Translations under genes and position numbers: made by a program
Notes under the pieces: generated by a model
What the model was told of the DNA's origin: nothing
Database searches by the model: none
The model's input: only the letters and a program-made list of their open reading frames with translations
NCBI RefSeq assembly: GCF_024622195.1
Contig: NZ_JANKBI010000001.1
Coordinates: 372,001 to 436,000 of the forward strand
DNA from: Murimonas intestini
GTDB lineage: Bacteria > Bacillota > Clostridia > Lachnospirales > Lachnospiraceae
Direction of reading: 5' to 3'
Length of the DNA stretch: 64,000 nucleotides
Shown: positions 9,418-18,616 of the stretch, in pieces
How the letters are laid out: each line of letters begins with the position of its first letter
Position numbering within the stretch: position 1 is the first letter of the stretch

Positions 9418-11601
9418 TTATACAATCCGTTTAAATTTCTTTTCCATCTCATATTTTGTCATGGAAATGATCGTTGGCCTGCCATGGGGACAGTTATAGG
9501 GATTATCCAGCTTCAGCAGCTCATCGATAAGCGCCTCCACCTCAATAAAAGACATCTTGTGGTTCCCCTTGACAGCAGCCTTGCATGACATGGATGCGAT
9601 CTTTTCATTGATGATTTCCGCATCCGCCCGCCCTGTCTGGGATGAAAGGCCGTCAAGCATTTCTATGAACAGATCCTGCTGTGCCACACCGAACATGTTG
9701 CCGGGCACAGCGCGTATAGAATACTCATTACCGCCAAACGGTTCGATCTCATACCCGATCTGGGTAAAATTCTCCATGTATTTTAAAAGCAGCTCCTCTT
9801 CCTGCATACTCAGGGTGAGGATCACCGGCGGAGATATCTGCTGGGAGGTAAACTCCTTATTTTTCAGGCTTTTCATGGTCCTCTCATAGAGTACCTTCTC
9901 ATGGGCCGCATGCTGGTCAATAATGAACAGCTTGTCGTCAAATTCCACAAGCCAATATGTGTCAAATATCTGCCCGATAATCTTATGGCGCTTTACATTC
10001 TCTGCATCCAGCAGCTTATCCTCAAAGAGCTCCATCTGTTTTGGCAATGCCTCCTGTTCCAGGAGAGGAGCTGCTGCCTCCGGCAGCCCGGCTGCAGCAT
10101 TGGGGCTGGCGGTATCCTGGCCGGCCGCATTTTGGCTGGGTATATCCTGACTTAATGCATTCCGGCTGATGGTTTCCTGACCGCCCGCATTCTGGCTGGC
10201 GGTATACTGACTGGCCGCATTCCGGCTGACGGTTTCCAGACTGCCCGCATTTCGGCTGGATGTATCCTGACTGGCCGTATACAGATCGTCCGCATTCCGG
10301 CTGGCCATATCCTGGCTGCCTGCATCATGACTGGGTGCATTCCGGCCGTCCAACTCCTTCCGGCTGGCAGTGGCTTTATCTGCTGATGGTCCCCTGCCGC
10401 ATCCCTGATCCCTCTGATATGCGGGAGCCTTTCCACGCGGCGGATCTGCCATATGGCGGGACTGCACCCCATATGAGCCATATCCGCTCTGCTCCCTTAT
10501 CATCTGCAGCCTGTTTTTTTCAAAGGGTTCCGGTATCTGCTCTTTCACAGGAGGTTCCGGCTTTTTAACCGCTTCTTCCTTTCCCACAGTTACCTGGGGT
10601 ATCAGTTCCCGGTGTGTCAGCCCCGCCTTCACAGCCTCATAGACAAATCTGTACATCTCCTCATTGTTGGCAAATCTTAATTCCATCTTAGTCGGGTGTA
10701 CATTTACATCCAGATAGCTCCCGTCTATTGTAAAATGAAGAGCCGTGAACGGATACTTATGCTGCATCATAAATGTTTTATATGCATCTTCAATGGCTTT
10801 TGAAATGATCTTGCTCTTTATGTACCTGCCATTGATAAAATAATTTTCATAATTGCGGTTTCCTCTGGAAATAACCGGCTTTCCGATGAAACCCTTCAGT
10901 TCCACAGGCCCGCCGGAGCCAAAATCTTTGATCTCGATCAGATTGCCTGCTATATCCCTGCCGTATATCCCATAGATGATATCCTTCAGGTTCGTGTTCC
11001 CCGAGGTATGCAGCCTCGTCTGATTATTATTAATGAATTTAAAGGAGACCTCCGGATGAGAAAGCGCCATCCTCTCCATGATATCGCTGATATAGCCCGC
11101 TTCAGTCATGGGGGATTTCAGGAATTTCTTTCTGGCCGGCGTATTAAAGAAAAGATTTCTCACAAGGAAGGTAGTCCCCTCCGGTGCACCGATCTCTTCC
11201 TGGCTCTTCTCCTGGCCGCCCTCTATGATATAACGGCACCCGGTGATGCTTCCTGCTGTCTTTGTGATCAGTTCCACCTGGCAGACAGCCGCAATGCTGG
11301 AAAGAGCCTCACCCCGAAAGCCCAGTGAAGCCACGCTCAGGAGATCTTCCACCTTTTTTATCTTGCTCGTCGCATGGCGCAGAAAAGCAAGCGGAACCTG
11401 ATCAGCCGGGATTCCCTCCCCGTTGTCTGTTATCCTTATAAAAGATATGCCGCCCTCTTTGATCTCCACAGTAACTGCGTTGGCGCCGGCATCAATTGCA
11501 TTTTCCACAAGCTCCTTCACAACGGAAGCCGGGCGTTCTATCACCTCGCCCGCCGCTATCTTGTCTACAGTGCTCTTGTCCAGAACTGCGATATTGTTCA
11601 A
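9418..11601 (-). CDS. mutL: DNA mismatch repair protein MutL with a pentapeptide-repeat linker
   Basis: The N-terminal GHKL ATPase has ELVENAIDAGA, DNGEGI and GFRGEALSSIA. The C-terminal domain has the endonuclease metal motif DQHAAHEKVLYE, then SCKAAVKG and CPHGRPT, so this is a nicking-competent MutL. The linker of about 190 residues is unusual: it contains 17 consecutive five-residue units of the type S(R/Q)(N/D)(A/T)x. The start is taken as TTG 11601 (GGTGG, spacing 8), which gives the canonical N-terminus NNIAVLDKSTVDKIAAGEV. GTG at 11613 and 11610 are alternatives. mutS lies directly upstream. Confidence 0.93.
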   Translation of the reverse strand: MNNIAVLDKSTVDKIAAGEVIERPASVVKELVENAIDAGANAVTVEIKEGGISFIRITDNGEGIPADQVPLAFLRHATSKIKKVEDLLSVASLGFRGEALSSIAAVCQVELITKTAGSITGCRYIIEGGQEKSQEEIGAPEGTTFLVRNLFFNTPARKKFLKSPMTEAGYISDIMERMALSHPEVSFKFINNNQTRLHTSGNTNLKDIIYGIYGRDIAGNLIEIKDFGSGGPVELKGFIGKPVISRGNRNYENYFINGRYIKSKIISKAIEDAYKTFMMQHKYPFTALHFTIDGSYLDVNVHPTKMELRFANNEEMYRFVYEAVKAGLTHRELIPQVTVGKEEAVKKPEPPVKEQIPEPFEKNRLQMIREQSGYGSYGVQSRHMADPPRGKAPAYQRDQGCGRGPSADKATASRKELDGRNAPSHDAGSQDMASRNADDLYTASQDTSSRNAGSLETVSRNAASQYTASQNAGGQETISRNALSQDIPSQNAAGQDTASPNAAAGLPEAAAPLLEQEALPKQMELFEDKLLDAENVKRHKIIGQIFDTYWLVEFDDKLFIIDQHAAHEKVLYERTMKSLKNKEFTSQQISPPVILTLSMQEEELLLKYMENFTQIGYEIEPFGGNEYSIRAVPGNMFGVAQQDLFIEMLDGLSSQTGRADAEIINEKIASMSCKAAVKGNHKMSFIEVEALIDELLKLDNPYNCPHGRPTIISMTKYEMEKKFKRIV
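10093..10347 (-). repeat. 15-bp tandem repeat array (17 units) inside mutL
   Basis: Seventeen in-frame 15-bp units fill exactly 255 bases. They also pair into a 30-bp higher-order period, visible on the plus strand as recurring GCATTCCGGCTG blocks. Translated units include SRNAL, SQDIP, SQNAA, GQDTA, SPNAA, SRNAG, SLETV and SQYTA. The diverged units suggest an old minisatellite kept in frame. The array falls in the disordered linker between the MutL ATPase and nuclease domains, where length changes are tolerable. Confidence 0.85.
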
Positions 11602-11606
11602 ATATG

Positions 11607-14255
11607 TCACCACCGATTCTTAAGTTTATTCTGCAGCCGGTACAGGGTGTTCAGTGCATCCACCGGCGTCATTGTCCCGATATCTATCTCCTTGATCTCC
11701 TGGATGATATCTGTCTCGTTCACTGTTGCAGACAATGTTATCTGTTCCAGGTCCAGCTGGTCATATTTCTTTGGCCTTGCCTTTCTGCTGCCTGATCCGG
11801 CAGCTTCCACTTCCCTGGCCTTTATAGTGATATCAGCGTCACTCAGCTCTTCCACCAGTTCCTTGGCCCTTGTAATAACAGAATCCGGAACACCTGCAAG
11901 CTTTGCCACCTGGATGCCGTAGCTCTTATCTGCCCCGCCTTTTACAATCTTGCGCAGGAAGACAATATCGTCCCCCTTTTCTTTTACCGCAATACAGTAA
12001 TTATTTACATTGTCCAGCTTGCCCTCCAGCTCTGTCAGCTCATGATAGTGGGTGGCAAATAATGTCTTGGCCCCCAGCAGCTTTGGATTGCTGATATGCT
12101 CCACTACAGCCCACGCAATGGACAATCCGTCAAAGGTGCTTGTACCCCTTCCGATCTCGTCCAGCACAAGAAGGCTGTTTGCCGTGGCATTTCTCAGTAT
12201 ATTCGCAACCTCTGTCATCTCTACCATAAAGGTACTCTGGCCGCTTGCCAGATCATCTGATGCCCCTACCCTGGTAAATATCCTGTCCACGATCCCGATT
12301 CTGGCCCCGGAAGCCGGTACAAAGCATCCAATCTGCGCCATCAGCACAATCAGCGCTGTCTGGCGCATATATGTAGATTTTCCGGCCATATTTGGTCCGG
12401 TAATGATAGAAATCCTGTTCTTCCCATTATCCAGGAAGGTGTCATTGGCAATGAACATGTCGTTTGAGATCATCTTTTCAACAACAGGATGACGCCCGTT
12501 TTTGATATCGATCAGGCCCTTTTCATTGATGGAGGGACGCACATAGTGGTTCCGCTCAGCCACCAGCGCCATGGACGCAAATACGTCGATCCCTGCCAGC
12601 GCTTTGGCAGTGGTCTGTATCCGCAGCACTTCTTTTGCGATAGTGTCACGGACCTGGGCAAACATATCATATTCCAGGGCAAAAAGCTTGTCCTCGGCCC
12701 CAAGTATCATGTCCTCCAGCTCCTTGAGCTTGGGGGTGATATACCGCTCCGCGTTTGTGAGCGTCTGCTTCCTTGTATAATAATCAGGTACCTTATCCTT
12801 AAAGGAATTTGTGACCTCCAGATAATATCCGAACACCTTATTGAATTTCACCTTCATGCTCTTGATGCCCGTCTTCTCCCGCTCTTCAGCCTCCAGCTGC
12901 GCCAGCCAGTTCTTCCCTTCCGTCTTGGCGTTTCTCAGCTTGTCTATTTCTTCATTGTATCCTTCCCTGATGATGCCCCCCTCTTTGATCGTCAGCGGAG
13001 GCTCATCTACGATGGAGTTTCCGATCAGTGAGCAGATATCAGCCAGTTCATCAATATCTGCCTCTATCTCTTTCAGCAGGGGCGCTTCAAAGCCCTTCAT
13101 AATATATTTCACGGGAGGGATCATGGCCAGCGAATTCTTAAAGGAGATCAGATCTCTCGGACTGGCCGACTGGTAGCTGATCTTGCTGATAAGGCGTTCC
13201 AGGTCGTATACGGGATTCAGGTACTCTCTTATCTCTTCTCTGGCAATGGCATTCTCTGTCAGTTCCTCCACAGCCTGCAGCCTGCGCTCTATTTCCTGCC
13301 TGTCGATCAGGGGCTGCTCTATGAAGCTTCTGAGCATCCTGGCGCCCATGGCTGTCTTCGTCTTGTCCAGCACCCAGAGAAGTGATCCCCTCTTCTGCTT
13401 TTCTCTCAGAGTCTCGCAAAGCTCCAGATTCCTTCTTGTAGAGCTGTCTATGATCATATATCTGCCTGTCGCATAGGGGGTCAGATGAGTCAGATTTGCA
13501 AGGGAGGTCTTCTGGGTCTCCGTCAGATACTGCAGCATGGCACCTGAAGCGATGACGCCGCAGTTATAATCGGAAATCCCCAGCCCCTCCAGGCTCTTTA
13601 CTTCAAAATGGTCTTTTAAAGCCCTTTTGCACAGGTCATCATCAAAATACCATGCTTCCAGAGAGTATACAGCGATGCCCAGCCTGTTCTTTAAGTCCTC
13701 TATATCAATGCTGCTCACATAGAAAGAATCATTGCAGATGATCTCACTGGGAGAAAACTTCGTTATCTCATCCATCAGTTTTCTGTCCGTATCCACCTCT
13801 GTCACGAAAAAATCTCCTGTGGTGATATCAGCGATAGAAAGGCCGTACTGGTTTTCCACGCACACCACACACATGAGATAATTGTTCTTTGTGGCGTCCA
13901 GGGCCTGGGTGTTCAGATTCGTTCCGGGAGTCACAATGCGGACCACTTCTCTTTTTACAAGGCCCTTGGCCATTTTAGGGTCCTCCACCTGCTCACAGAT
14001 GGCAACCTTATATCCCTTGCTCACCAGCCTGTTCAGATATGTATCCACCGCGTGGTAAGGGATTCCGCACATGGGCGCCCTCTCCTCAAGGCCGCAGTCC
14101 TTGCCTGTCAGGGTTATCTCCAGTTCTTTAGAAGCAGTCAGGGCATCCTCGAAAAACATCTCATAGAAATCTCCCAGCCTGTAGAACAGGATACAGTCTT
14201 TGTATTCCTGCTTAGTCTCCACGTACTTCTGCATCATTGGTGTTAATTCTGCCAC
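11607..14255 (-). CDS. mutS: DNA mismatch repair ATPase MutS
   Basis: The 882-residue protein recognises mismatches. The N-terminal GDFYEMF carries the Phe-x-Glu wedge. The C-terminal ATPase has Walker A GPNMAGKSTYMRQ and Walker B LLVLDEIGRGTSTFDG. The chosen start is GTG 14255, two bases after the miaB stop and preceded by AGAGGA at spacing 8; it yields the standard start AELTPMMQKY. A frame reaching 14309 would overlap miaB without need. MutL is encoded directly downstream. Confidence 0.95.
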   Translation of the reverse strand: MAELTPMMQKYVETKQEYKDCILFYRLGDFYEMFFEDALTASKELEITLTGKDCGLEERAPMCGIPYHAVDTYLNRLVSKGYKVAICEQVEDPKMAKGLVKREVVRIVTPGTNLNTQALDATKNNYLMCVVCVENQYGLSIADITTGDFFVTEVDTDRKLMDEITKFSPSEIICNDSFYVSSIDIEDLKNRLGIAVYSLEAWYFDDDLCKRALKDHFEVKSLEGLGISDYNCGVIASGAMLQYLTETQKTSLANLTHLTPYATGRYMIIDSSTRRNLELCETLREKQKRGSLLWVLDKTKTAMGARMLRSFIEQPLIDRQEIERRLQAVEELTENAIAREEIREYLNPVYDLERLISKISYQSASPRDLISFKNSLAMIPPVKYIMKGFEAPLLKEIEADIDELADICSLIGNSIVDEPPLTIKEGGIIREGYNEEIDKLRNAKTEGKNWLAQLEAEEREKTGIKSMKVKFNKVFGYYLEVTNSFKDKVPDYYTRKQTLTNAERYITPKLKELEDMILGAEDKLFALEYDMFAQVRDTIAKEVLRIQTTAKALAGIDVFASMALVAERNHYVRPSINEKGLIDIKNGRHPVVEKMISNDMFIANDTFLDNGKNRISIITGPNMAGKSTYMRQTALIVLMAQIGCFVPASGARIGIVDRIFTRVGASDDLASGQSTFMVEMTEVANILRNATANSLLVLDEIGRGTSTFDGLSIAWAVVEHISNPKLLGAKTLFATHYHELTELEGKLDNVNNYCIAVKEKGDDIVFLRKIVKGGADKSYGIQVAKLAGVPDSVITRAKELVEELSDADITIKAREVEAAGSGSRKARPKKYDQLDLEQITLSATVNETDIIQEIKEIDIGTMTPVDALNTLYRLQNKLKNRW

Positions 14256-14257
14256 AA

Positions 14258-15727
14258 TTACCGTCCTCTCTTGGGGGCTGCCTCGCCCATATAATAAAAT
14301 CCTCTGCACTCTTTCAGATGCACGTCCATGATCTTTCCAATAAGACTCTCATCTCCCGGGAAATGTACAAGCAGGTTATTGCTCAGCCTTCCTGTCATAA
14401 GATGAGGATCATGGTCATTTTTCTCTTCCACAAGCACGGGCAGTGTCTGCCCAGTCAGTCTTGATGACATCTCTTTCGATATCTCCTGCACCTCTGCCAG
14501 CAGCCTGTCAAACCTGTCCTTTACAACACTCTCAGGTACCTGGGCGTCCATTGCTGCAGCCGGCGTTCCTGTCCTCTTAGAATAGATAAAGGTAAAGGCG
14601 CTGTCATAACGTACCTTTCTCACCACATCCAGGGTCTCCTGGAAATCTTCCTCTGTCTCCCCCGGGAATCCCACAATAATGTCAGTTGTGAGGGAGATAT
14701 CAGGAATAGCCGTCCTCATACGCTCAACAAGGCTGAGATAGTCTTCTTTTGTATATTTTCTGTTCATCACCTTCAGGACCCTGCTGCTGCCTGACTGAAG
14801 GGGCAGATGCATATGCCTGCAGACCTTGGAAGAATCTCTCATGACTTCTATCAGCTCGTCAGACAGATCCTTTGGATGGGATGTCATGAACCTGATCCTT
14901 TCCAGGCCTTCTATTTTTTCTATTTCTCTGAGGAGCTGTGCAAATGTAACAGGCTCGTCCAGGTTTTTGCCATATGAATTCACATTCTGGCCCAGCAGCA
15001 TGACTTCCACCACGCCATCCTCCACCAGCTGTTCTATCTCCCGGATAATGTCCTTTGGATTCCTGCTTCTCTCACGTCCCCGCACATACGGCACTATACA
15101 GTAGCTGCAGAAATTATTGCAGCCGAACATGATGTTCACCCCTGACTTAAACGGATATTTCCTGTCAGCCGGCAGATCCTCCACGATTTTATCAGTATCC
15201 TTCCAGATATCGATGACCATCCTGTCAGATTCAAGACGGGCCGCCACCAGCTCTGCAAATTTGTATATATTGTGGGTACCAAAGATCAGGTCCACAAACC
15301 GGTAGCTTTTTTTTAATTTTTCTACCACCTCAGGCTCCTGCATCATGCAGCCGCACAGGGCAATCAGCATATGGGGATTCTTCTTCTTGATGCTTCCAAG
15401 GGCCCCAAGACGCCCGTAAACCCTCTGATTCGCGTTTTCTCTTACAGTACATGTGTTATAGATGACAAAATCTGCATGCTCGTCCTCAGTCATCACATAC
15501 CCGATCTGCTCCAGGATGCCTGCGAGCTTCTCACTGTCCCTGGCGTTCATCTGACAACCGAACGTAACTGTAGACGCTGTCAGAGGCCTTCCCAGCTTGC
15601 GGCTCTTCTCCTCTATTATTTCCCTACATTTCTTTATATAGTAATACTGCCTGTAAGGCTCCGCCTCAGGAGCCTCCCCGCAAATATCAACCTTGTTTAA
15701 TTCTTCTTCCAATACTTTTGTGTTCAT
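14258..15727 (-). CDS. miaB: tRNA-2-methylthio-N6-dimethylallyladenosine synthase
   Basis: This 489-residue radical-SAM methylthiotransferase adds the 2-methylthio group to i6A37 of tRNA. The N-terminal domain has the auxiliary-cluster cysteines in FGCQMNARDSE, NTCTVRENANQR and LCGCMMQ. The radical SAM site is CNNFCSYCIVPYVRG, and a TRAM-like domain ends the protein. It is the first gene of the seven-gene operon that contains miaA, so both steps of ms2i6A synthesis are encoded together. Confidence 0.95.
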   Translation of the reverse strand: MNTKVLEEELNKVDICGEAPEAEPYRQYYYIKKCREIIEEKSRKLGRPLTASTVTFGCQMNARDSEKLAGILEQIGYVMTEDEHADFVIYNTCTVRENANQRVYGRLGALGSIKKKNPHMLIALCGCMMQEPEVVEKLKKSYRFVDLIFGTHNIYKFAELVAARLESDRMVIDIWKDTDKIVEDLPADRKYPFKSGVNIMFGCNNFCSYCIVPYVRGRERSRNPKDIIREIEQLVEDGVVEVMLLGQNVNSYGKNLDEPVTFAQLLREIEKIEGLERIRFMTSHPKDLSDELIEVMRDSSKVCRHMHLPLQSGSSRVLKVMNRKYTKEDYLSLVERMRTAIPDISLTTDIIVGFPGETEEDFQETLDVVRKVRYDSAFTFIYSKRTGTPAAAMDAQVPESVVKDRFDRLLAEVQEISKEMSSRLTGQTLPVLVEEKNDHDPHLMTGRLSNNLLVHFPGDESLIGKIMDVHLKECRGFYYMGEAAPKRGR

Positions 15728-15771
15728 ACAATGCTCCTTATCCGAATGCTTTGTTTTTACCCTGACTAATT

Positions 15772-15800
15772 ATTATAACGAATGCCCGAAAAAATTGCAA
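15772..15800 (-). promoter_or_regulatory. Sigma-A promoter for the miaB-mutSL-miaA operon
   Basis: On the minus strand TTGCAA, a spacer of exactly 17 bases, then a perfect TATAAT. It lies about 45 bases before the miaB start. The -35 box and spacer sit inside the last codons of the upstream peptidase gene. Confidence 0.8.
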
Positions 15801-16666
15801 TCATATTCCCGCAAAAAACCTGATGGTATCTCTGATATCTCACGGTAAACCTCCTGCTGGTACCTGATATCCAGAGGAAAGGACGCATCGTCATCCACAG
15901 TCTCTATGGTGATAGCCAGCTTACCGCACTTTTCTGAATAATACTGGACAGAATTTCCTCCGTCGCTTTTTGTCTCCATCTCGTCCTGCCGGCCTCCCAG
16001 GTCGTAGCTGGCCAGGGACTTAAGCTTTTCCGCCATCTGCTTTCCCTTTTCATTATATGACACAGGCATTGCACTCCTGTAATAATATATGATCCGCCCC
16101 CTGGAATGGAAATCCAGATACCCTACGGAATCAGCCTCTTTCTTAAATAAAGATATCAGTATTTTTGTCTCGTTCTCACTTGCCGGGACATACATGCCTT
16201 TGACAGGCATAAAAGACGCGCACGGGAAATTTCTGTTGACATCCACTGCCCGCGCATTGTATTTCCACATTTCCCATGGCATATCCTTCATAAGCAGAGT
16301 ATGGCGGAGAATAGGATTCCTTATGGTATAAAATCCTGCCCTGGCTATTTCATAGCCATCAGGATTCATTACCGGCAGGAAATAGATACTGTACTGATCA
16401 AATAATGCCTGTCCCTTGGCAGCGCTCCTGGCGTAATCCTCAGCCATCTTTAAGAGCAGCACCGGGTTCGTGCTCTCCCTTCCGTGGATGCCTGCCGTAC
16501 AGATCAGGCACTTTCCGGCGCTGCCCAGCCTCAGGCCGAATATATCCCTGCCGTCATGGCTCATCCCCAGAATATGCAGATGGAGCAGATCAGGATACTG
16601 CCCCACCAGGACCATGGCCGCATTCTTTAGTTCATCATACGTATACTTTTTAGACAAATCAATCAT
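15773..16666 (-). CDS. M14-family zinc carboxypeptidase
   Basis: The 297-residue protein carries the metallocarboxypeptidase signatures in order: zinc ligands HGRE in AGIHGREST, the substrate-binding DVNRNFP, the third ligand in YLDFHSRG, and the catalytic Glu in AITIETVDD. No signal peptide or wall-binding repeat is visible, so it is probably cytoplasmic and may trim recycled muropeptides or other peptides; this is inference. The ribosome site AAAGGAGG can pair with an upstream GGCCTCC copy (see the separate entry). Confidence 0.85.
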   Translation of the reverse strand: MIDLSKKYTYDELKNAAMVLVGQYPDLLHLHILGMSHDGRDIFGLRLGSAGKCLICTAGIHGRESTNPVLLLKMAEDYARSAAKGQALFDQYSIYFLPVMNPDGYEIARAGFYTIRNPILRHTLLMKDMPWEMWKYNARAVDVNRNFPCASFMPVKGMYVPASENETKILISLFKKEADSVGYLDFHSRGRIIYYYRSAMPVSYNEKGKQMAEKLKSLASYDLGGRQDEMETKSDGGNSVQYYSEKCGKLAITIETVDDDASFPLDIRYQQEVYREISEIPSGFLREYDCNFFGHSL

Positions 16667-16671
16667 ATTAT

Positions 16672-16709
16672 GGCCTCCTTTTACTTACTAATATATGCAT
16701 CAGGAGGCC
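16672..16709 (-). promoter_or_regulatory. Possible Shine-Dalgarno-sequestering hairpin before the M14 peptidase gene
   Basis: In the minus-strand transcript GGCCTCC (from 16709-16703) is perfectly complementary to GGAGGCC (16678-16672), which contains the ribosome-binding GGAGG of the peptidase gene. The loop is 24 bases and AU-rich. If it forms, the hairpin would hide the ribosome site. The upstream arm is also part of a short palindrome, TCAGGAGGCCTGA on the plus strand. Confidence 0.45.
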
Positions 16710-16719
16710 TGAAAATGTG

Positions 16720-17202
16720 TTATACTTTCTGGTATGCGATCCTCCTGCTGCCGTCTTCAATATAAATGATCCCGCAGCGCTGGAAACCATTTTTCTGCAG
16801 CATATTCTGCATTACTATATTATCCTCATGAGTATCGATCTTCAGATTGCCGCACTGTGAAAAAGCCCAATTCAGGCAGAAGGATGCCGCTCCTCTGACT
16901 GTCCCGTCTGATGTGATCCTGTGCACAACGCCGTATGGCCTGTCATTCAGCCATACCCCCTCATAGATCTCCCTGTAAGTCTTATCCTCCCCAGTCCTAA
17001 AGAAAAAGGTGGCGGCGATCCTGCCATCCTTGGTGCACACATAGCTGCATCCATCCAGAATATCCTGTTCAATAAGACTCCGCCCGGGATAGGAATCTCC
17101 CCACTGGTTGGGGTTTCCATGCTCTGCCATAAATTTTCTTGCCTGTCTGTATAATTCCATCAAAGTATCTGTCTCACTTGTTTTCGTCTTTCTTATCTCC
17201 AT
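16720..17202 (-). CDS. GNAT-family N-acetyltransferase
   Basis: A 160-residue acetyltransferase. It begins EIRKTKTSETDTLMELYRQA, and the C-terminal half carries an acetyl-CoA contact region with KIDTHEDNIVMQNMLQKNGF, typical of the fold. The substrate is unknown. A longer frame reaches 17235, but the ATG at 17202 has CGGAGG at spacing 6 and is clearly preferred. It lies downstream of the proA terminator and 53 bases upstream of the peptidase gene. Confidence 0.83.
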   Translation of the reverse strand: MEIRKTKTSETDTLMELYRQARKFMAEHGNPNQWGDSYPGRSLIEQDILDGCSYVCTKDGRIAATFFFRTGEDKTYREIYEGVWLNDRPYGVVHRITSDGTVRGAASFCLNWAFSQCGNLKIDTHEDNIVMQNMLQKNGFQRCGIIYIEDGSRRIAYQKV

Positions 17203-17239
17203 ATTGATCCTCCGTATTTTAAAAGATGCTTCCATTTCC

Positions 17240-17292
17240 TATGAAACAAGATAAAATCAGCCGGAGAGCGCCCTGGGGCGTCAGTCCGGCTG
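17240..17292 (-). terminator. Intrinsic terminator after proA
   Basis: On the minus strand the arms CAGCCGGA and TCCGGCTG enclose an inner stem CGCCC/GGGCG, followed by ATTTTATCTTGTTT. It lies about 45 bases after the proA stop and closes the proline operon. Confidence 0.7.
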
Positions 17293-17303
17293 ACAGCTTA
17301 TTT

Positions 17304-17333
17304 GTTACTATTCACTGTCCCGCGAACAATAAC
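17304..17333. repeat. Dispersed palindromic element, copy A
   Basis: A 30-base imperfect palindrome that begins GTTACTATTCAC and ends GCGAACAATAAC. It belongs to the same family as the copies at 34188 and 43719. It lies immediately after the proA stop and before the terminator. Confidence 0.5.
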
Positions 17334-17335
17334 GC

Positions 17336-18583
17336 TTATTTTCTGATCTGGCCATTTCCGTAAATAATATATTTAGTGGTGGTTAACGCCTGCAGGCCCA
17401 TGGGCCCCCTTGCATGAAGCTTCTGTGTGCTGATGCCTATCTCAGCGCCGAAGCCGAATTCAAAACCATCTGTAAATCTTGTAGATGCATTGACATACAC
17501 TGCTGCTGCATCTATCTCATTTAAAAATCTCTGGGAATGTTCATAATTATTTGTGATGATCGCCTCTGAGTGGCCTGTATTATAGCGGTTGATATGTGCG
17601 ATCGCCTCATCCAGAGAATCCACAGTTCTGACAGAAAGTATGTAATCCAGGTATTCTTTCCCCCAGTCCTCCTCCTGCGCCTCATGGATCCCCTCTGCCG
17701 CCCGGCAGGCACGGCTGTCACCTCTTAATTCAACCTGTTTCTCATCAAGCCGCTTTTTCAGGACTGGCATGAGCTCATCTATGACACTGCTGTGCACCAC
17801 AAGAGATTCGCATGCATTGCAGACCCCTATCCTCTGGGTCTTGGCATTGAATATGATATCCTCCGCCATCTTAAGGTCTGCTCCTTCATCCACATAAATA
17901 TGGCAGTTCCCTGTTCCTGTCTCAATCACAGGGATAGTGCTGTTGTTCACAACTGCACTGATCAGGCCGGCCCCTCCCCTTGGTATCAGCACATCTACAT
18001 ACTCATTCATCTTCATAAATGCAGAAGTAACTGCTCTGTCAGCAGACTCGATCAGCTGTATTGCCTCTCCCGGTATTCCTTTTTCTTCCAGGGCCTTCCG
18101 GATAACCGCCACTATCGCCCTGTTAGAGTTTATTGCATCACTGCCGCCCTTTAAGATCACAGCATTACCGGCCTTGAAGCAAAGCCCGAAGGCATCGGCT
18201 GTCACATTTGGGCGTGACTCGTAGATAATTCCAACCACCCCCAGGGGGACTCTCTTCTGTCCGATCATAAGGCCGTTTGGTCTTTTTTTCATAGAAAGGA
18301 CTTCCCCTACAGGGTCGTCAAGTCCGGCCAGCTGTATGAGACCTTCAGCCATAGACTCTATTCTGCCATGATCCAGCATCAGCCTGTCTACAAGGCCCTG
18401 ATTCATATTATTTGCCCTGGCCGCCTCAATATCAAGGCTGTTGGCTTCCAGGATCTCCCTGCTGTGCTCTGTAAGAGCGGCTGCCACGGACAGGAGGGCT
18501 TCATTTTTAGGAACTGTCTCCAAAGTTCTGAGAACCGGTTCCACCTCTTTTGCTTTAGCGCCAATTTCATAAATTGTCTTCAT
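17336..18583 (-). CDS. proA: Glutamate-5-semialdehyde dehydrogenase (gamma-glutamyl phosphate reductase)
   Basis: The 415-residue NADPH-dependent enzyme reduces gamma-glutamyl phosphate in the second step of proline synthesis. Visible signatures are GNAVILKGGSDAINSN in the cofactor fold and the catalytic cysteine in IGVCNACESLVVHS. It is in one operon with proB, with the DUF896 and folate genes in between. A clear terminator follows it. Confidence 0.95.
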   Translation of the reverse strand: MKTIYEIGAKAKEVEPVLRTLETVPKNEALLSVAAALTEHSREILEANSLDIEAARANNMNQGLVDRLMLDHGRIESMAEGLIQLAGLDDPVGEVLSMKKRPNGLMIGQKRVPLGVVGIIYESRPNVTADAFGLCFKAGNAVILKGGSDAINSNRAIVAVIRKALEEKGIPGEAIQLIESADRAVTSAFMKMNEYVDVLIPRGGAGLISAVVNNSTIPVIETGTGNCHIYVDEGADLKMAEDIIFNAKTQRIGVCNACESLVVHSSVIDELMPVLKKRLDEKQVELRGDSRACRAAEGIHEAQEEDWGKEYLDYILSVRTVDSLDEAIAHINRYNTGHSEAIITNNYEHSQRFLNEIDAAAVYVNASTRFTDGFEFGFGAEIGISTQKLHARGPMGLQALTTTKYIIYGNGQIRK

Positions 18584-18616
18584 ACATGTTTCCTCCCTAA
18601 TTTCGTGCCGAAATTT

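Noticed and set aside
10093..10347. CRISPR-like array
   Set aside because: The units are contiguous 15-mers with no spacers and stay in frame within mutL.
10152..10481. Additional long open frames on both strands across the mutL repeat region
   Set aside because: Repeat DNA with a 15-base period keeps several frames open; the products are Trp/Met/Arg-rich repeats without a ribosome site.
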